A DNA stretch of 7,146 nt from Balneolales bacterium (GTDB lineage Bacteria > Bacteroidota > Rhodothermia > Balneolales > Natronogracilivirgulaceae), in assembly GCA_007127695.1 (NCBI GenBank), contig SKYW01000215.1, positions 1 to 7,146 of the forward strand, given 5' to 3'. Position numbers and translations under genes: made by a program. Below the pieces are notes generated by a model. That model had not been told where the DNA came from, did not search any database, and saw nothing but the letters and a program-made list of their open reading frames with translations. Below are positions 6,044 through 7,146 of the stretch, piece after piece (within the stretch, counting starts at the first letter, position 1; the number at the start of each line of letters is the position of its first letter).

Positions 6044-7146
6044 ATGCCCAAACCTGTTCAAAAAGATGAGATCGTAAACCTGCTGGAAGAGATCGGCACC
6101 CTGATGCGGCTGGCCGGCGAAAATGACTTCCGCGCCATGGCGTTCGACAGGGCCGCCAGAACCATCGAAAGTTTGGATGGTGACATAAATAAATATATTG
6201 AAGAGCAAACGCTTACGGATCTGAAAGGAATTGGAAAATCGATTGCATCCGATGTCTATGCCTATGCCGAAACCGGCTCTGTGCCGGTGCTTGAGAAACT
6301 GCGCAAGCAGGTGCCGGGCGGGCTCATTGCCTGGCTGGGCATCTCGGGCATGGGCCCCAAAAAGATCTACAAGATCCACAAGGAGCTGGACATCACCGAA
6401 ATTGCGGAGCTGAAGGAGAAGTGCCGGGACGGTTCGGTGGCCGCCTTGCCGGGAATGGGGGAAAAGAGCGCGGAAAAAATCCTGAAATCCATTGCCTGGA
6501 TGGAGGAGTTCTCCGAACGCTGCCGGATCGACGAAGCCACGGCGGTGGCAGAACTGTTCTTTGAGAAAATGAAGGATGCGGATGGTGTCAAAGAAATTTC
6601 GGTGGCGGGATCGCTTCGACGTGCCTTGGAGACCATTGGCGACATCGACCTCCTGATTGCGGCGGAGGAGCAGCATGCCACGTCACTGATGGAACGGTTC
6701 GTGGGTCTGGACGGCGTGATGGAGGTGCTGGGACAAGGCGACACCAAGAGCTCCGTCCGGTCGAAGGAAGGGCGCCAGGTGGACCTGCGCATCGTCAGTC
6801 CGGATCACTATCCCGCCGCCCTGATGTACTTCACAGGCAGCAAGGAGCACAACGTGGCCCTGCGCCAGCGGTCCCGCGACAAGAAACTCCAACTCAACGA
6901 ATACGGACTATTCCACCAGAACAAGGACAAGCAGGCCGACCTTGACCGGCCGCTGAAAGCGACATCGGAGGAGGACATCTACGGGCATCTCGACCTGGGA
7001 TACATACCGCCCGAACTGCGTGAGGATCACGGGGAGTTCGACCTGGCACAGGATGGCAAGGTTCCCGAGCTGGTGGAGCTGTCGGACCTGCGCGGGATCC
7101 TGCATGCCCACTCCACCTGGAGCGACGGCAAGCGGTCCATCCGCGA
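6044..7146 (+). CDS. polX: DNA polymerase/3'-5' exonuclease PolX (partial, C-terminus beyond window)
   Basis: Family X DNA polymerase for short-gap filling in base-excision or end repair, with a C-terminal PHP domain that in bacterial PolX carries Mn-dependent 3'-5' exonuclease activity. The 367 codons present show an N-terminal 8-kDa-like helical region with helix-hairpin-helix motifs (LKGIGKSIA, 60-68; LPGMGEKSA, 135-143), the nucleotidyltransferase signature AGSLRRALETIGDIDLLI (188-205) with catalytic Asp200 and Asp202, the third acidic residue in VDLRIV (Asp247), and YFTGSKEHN (262-270), the sugar/steric-gate region. The PHP domain has just begun: LRGILHAHSTWSDG (349-362) supplies the first His-x-His metal pair (354, 356). 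The rest (about 200 residues in typical PolX) is cut off by the window. The start is fixed by GAGGT 4 nt upstream of ATG 6044 and an in-frame TAA at 6023. It is transcribed divergently from addBA. No defect is visible. Confidence 0.95.
   Translation, partial: MPKPVQKDEIVNLLEEIGTLMRLAGENDFRAMAFDRAARTIESLDGDINKYIEEQTLTDLKGIGKSIASDVYAYAETGSVPVLEKLRKQVPGGLIAWLGISGMGPKKIYKIHKELDITEIAELKEKCRDGSVAALPGMGEKSAEKILKSIAWMEEFSERCRIDEATAVAELFFEKMKDADGVKEISVAGSLRRALETIGDIDLLIAAEEQHATSLMERFVGLDGVMEVLGQGDTKSSVRSKEGRQVDLRIVSPDHYPAALMYFTGSKEHNVALRQRSRDKKLQLNEYGLFHQNKDKQADLDRPLKATSEEDIYGHLDLGYIPPELREDHGEFDLAQDGKVPELVELSDLRGILHAHSTWSDGKRSIR

Noticed and set aside
5841..6077. A 78-codon plus-strand frame in the intergenic region, overlapping the polX start
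   Set aside because: It would need a TTG start with only a chance purine run near it, overlaps polX by 34 bp in another frame, and has no recognisable features.
5933..6676. A 247-codon minus-strand open frame opposite polX
   Set aside because: It lies over the PolX polymerase domain with intact catalytic motifs on the plus strand. It has no recognisable domain and is best explained as an antisense shadow.
1..7146. A new defence system, mobile element or CRISPR array
   Set aside because: All long frames are accounted for by addA, addB and polX. There are no transposase, integrase or Cas-like motifs, no terminal inverted repeats and no regularly spaced repeat array.

Overview
The window holds parts or all of three DNA-repair genes in a divergent layout. 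On the minus strand lies a two-gene operon for a RecBCD/AddAB-type end-processing helicase-nuclease: the nuclease/scaffold subunit (addB-like, complete, 5712 down to 2428), followed with an 11-bp overlap by the motor subunit (addA-like, from 2438, running off the window at base 1). On the plus strand, after a 331-bp intergenic region, polX begins at 6044 and runs off the right edge inside its PHP domain. Nearly all of the window is coding.

The organism is a bacterium with a moderately high GC genome. The order addB-addA, a cysteine-free AddB nuclease domain and a PolX with a fused PHP domain would suit the Bacteroidota/Balneolota/Rhodothermota group, but this is a weak guess from protein flavour and not from a marker gene.

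Functionally, AddA and AddB should form one heterodimer that binds double-strand DNA ends, unwinds and degrades them, and prepares a 3' single strand for RecA. PolX is a family X gap-filling polymerase used in base-excision or end repair. The two units share an upstream region, so shared control is possible but not shown.

The less ordinary points are: (1) all four positions that hold iron-sulphur cysteines in B. subtilis-type AddB are occupied by other residues; (2) a Ser/Gly-rich insert with its own codon preference sits between helicase motifs II and III of AddA; (3) a 15-bp in-frame tandem duplication lies across the addB stop/addA start; (4) the intergenic region carries a 10-bp-periodic repeat and two short dyads; (5) a small Cys-rich ORF overlaps the addB start by ATGA. 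No mobile element, CRISPR array, tRNA or rRNA was seen. I see no convincing new multi-gene system: this is a repair locus with some unusual details.
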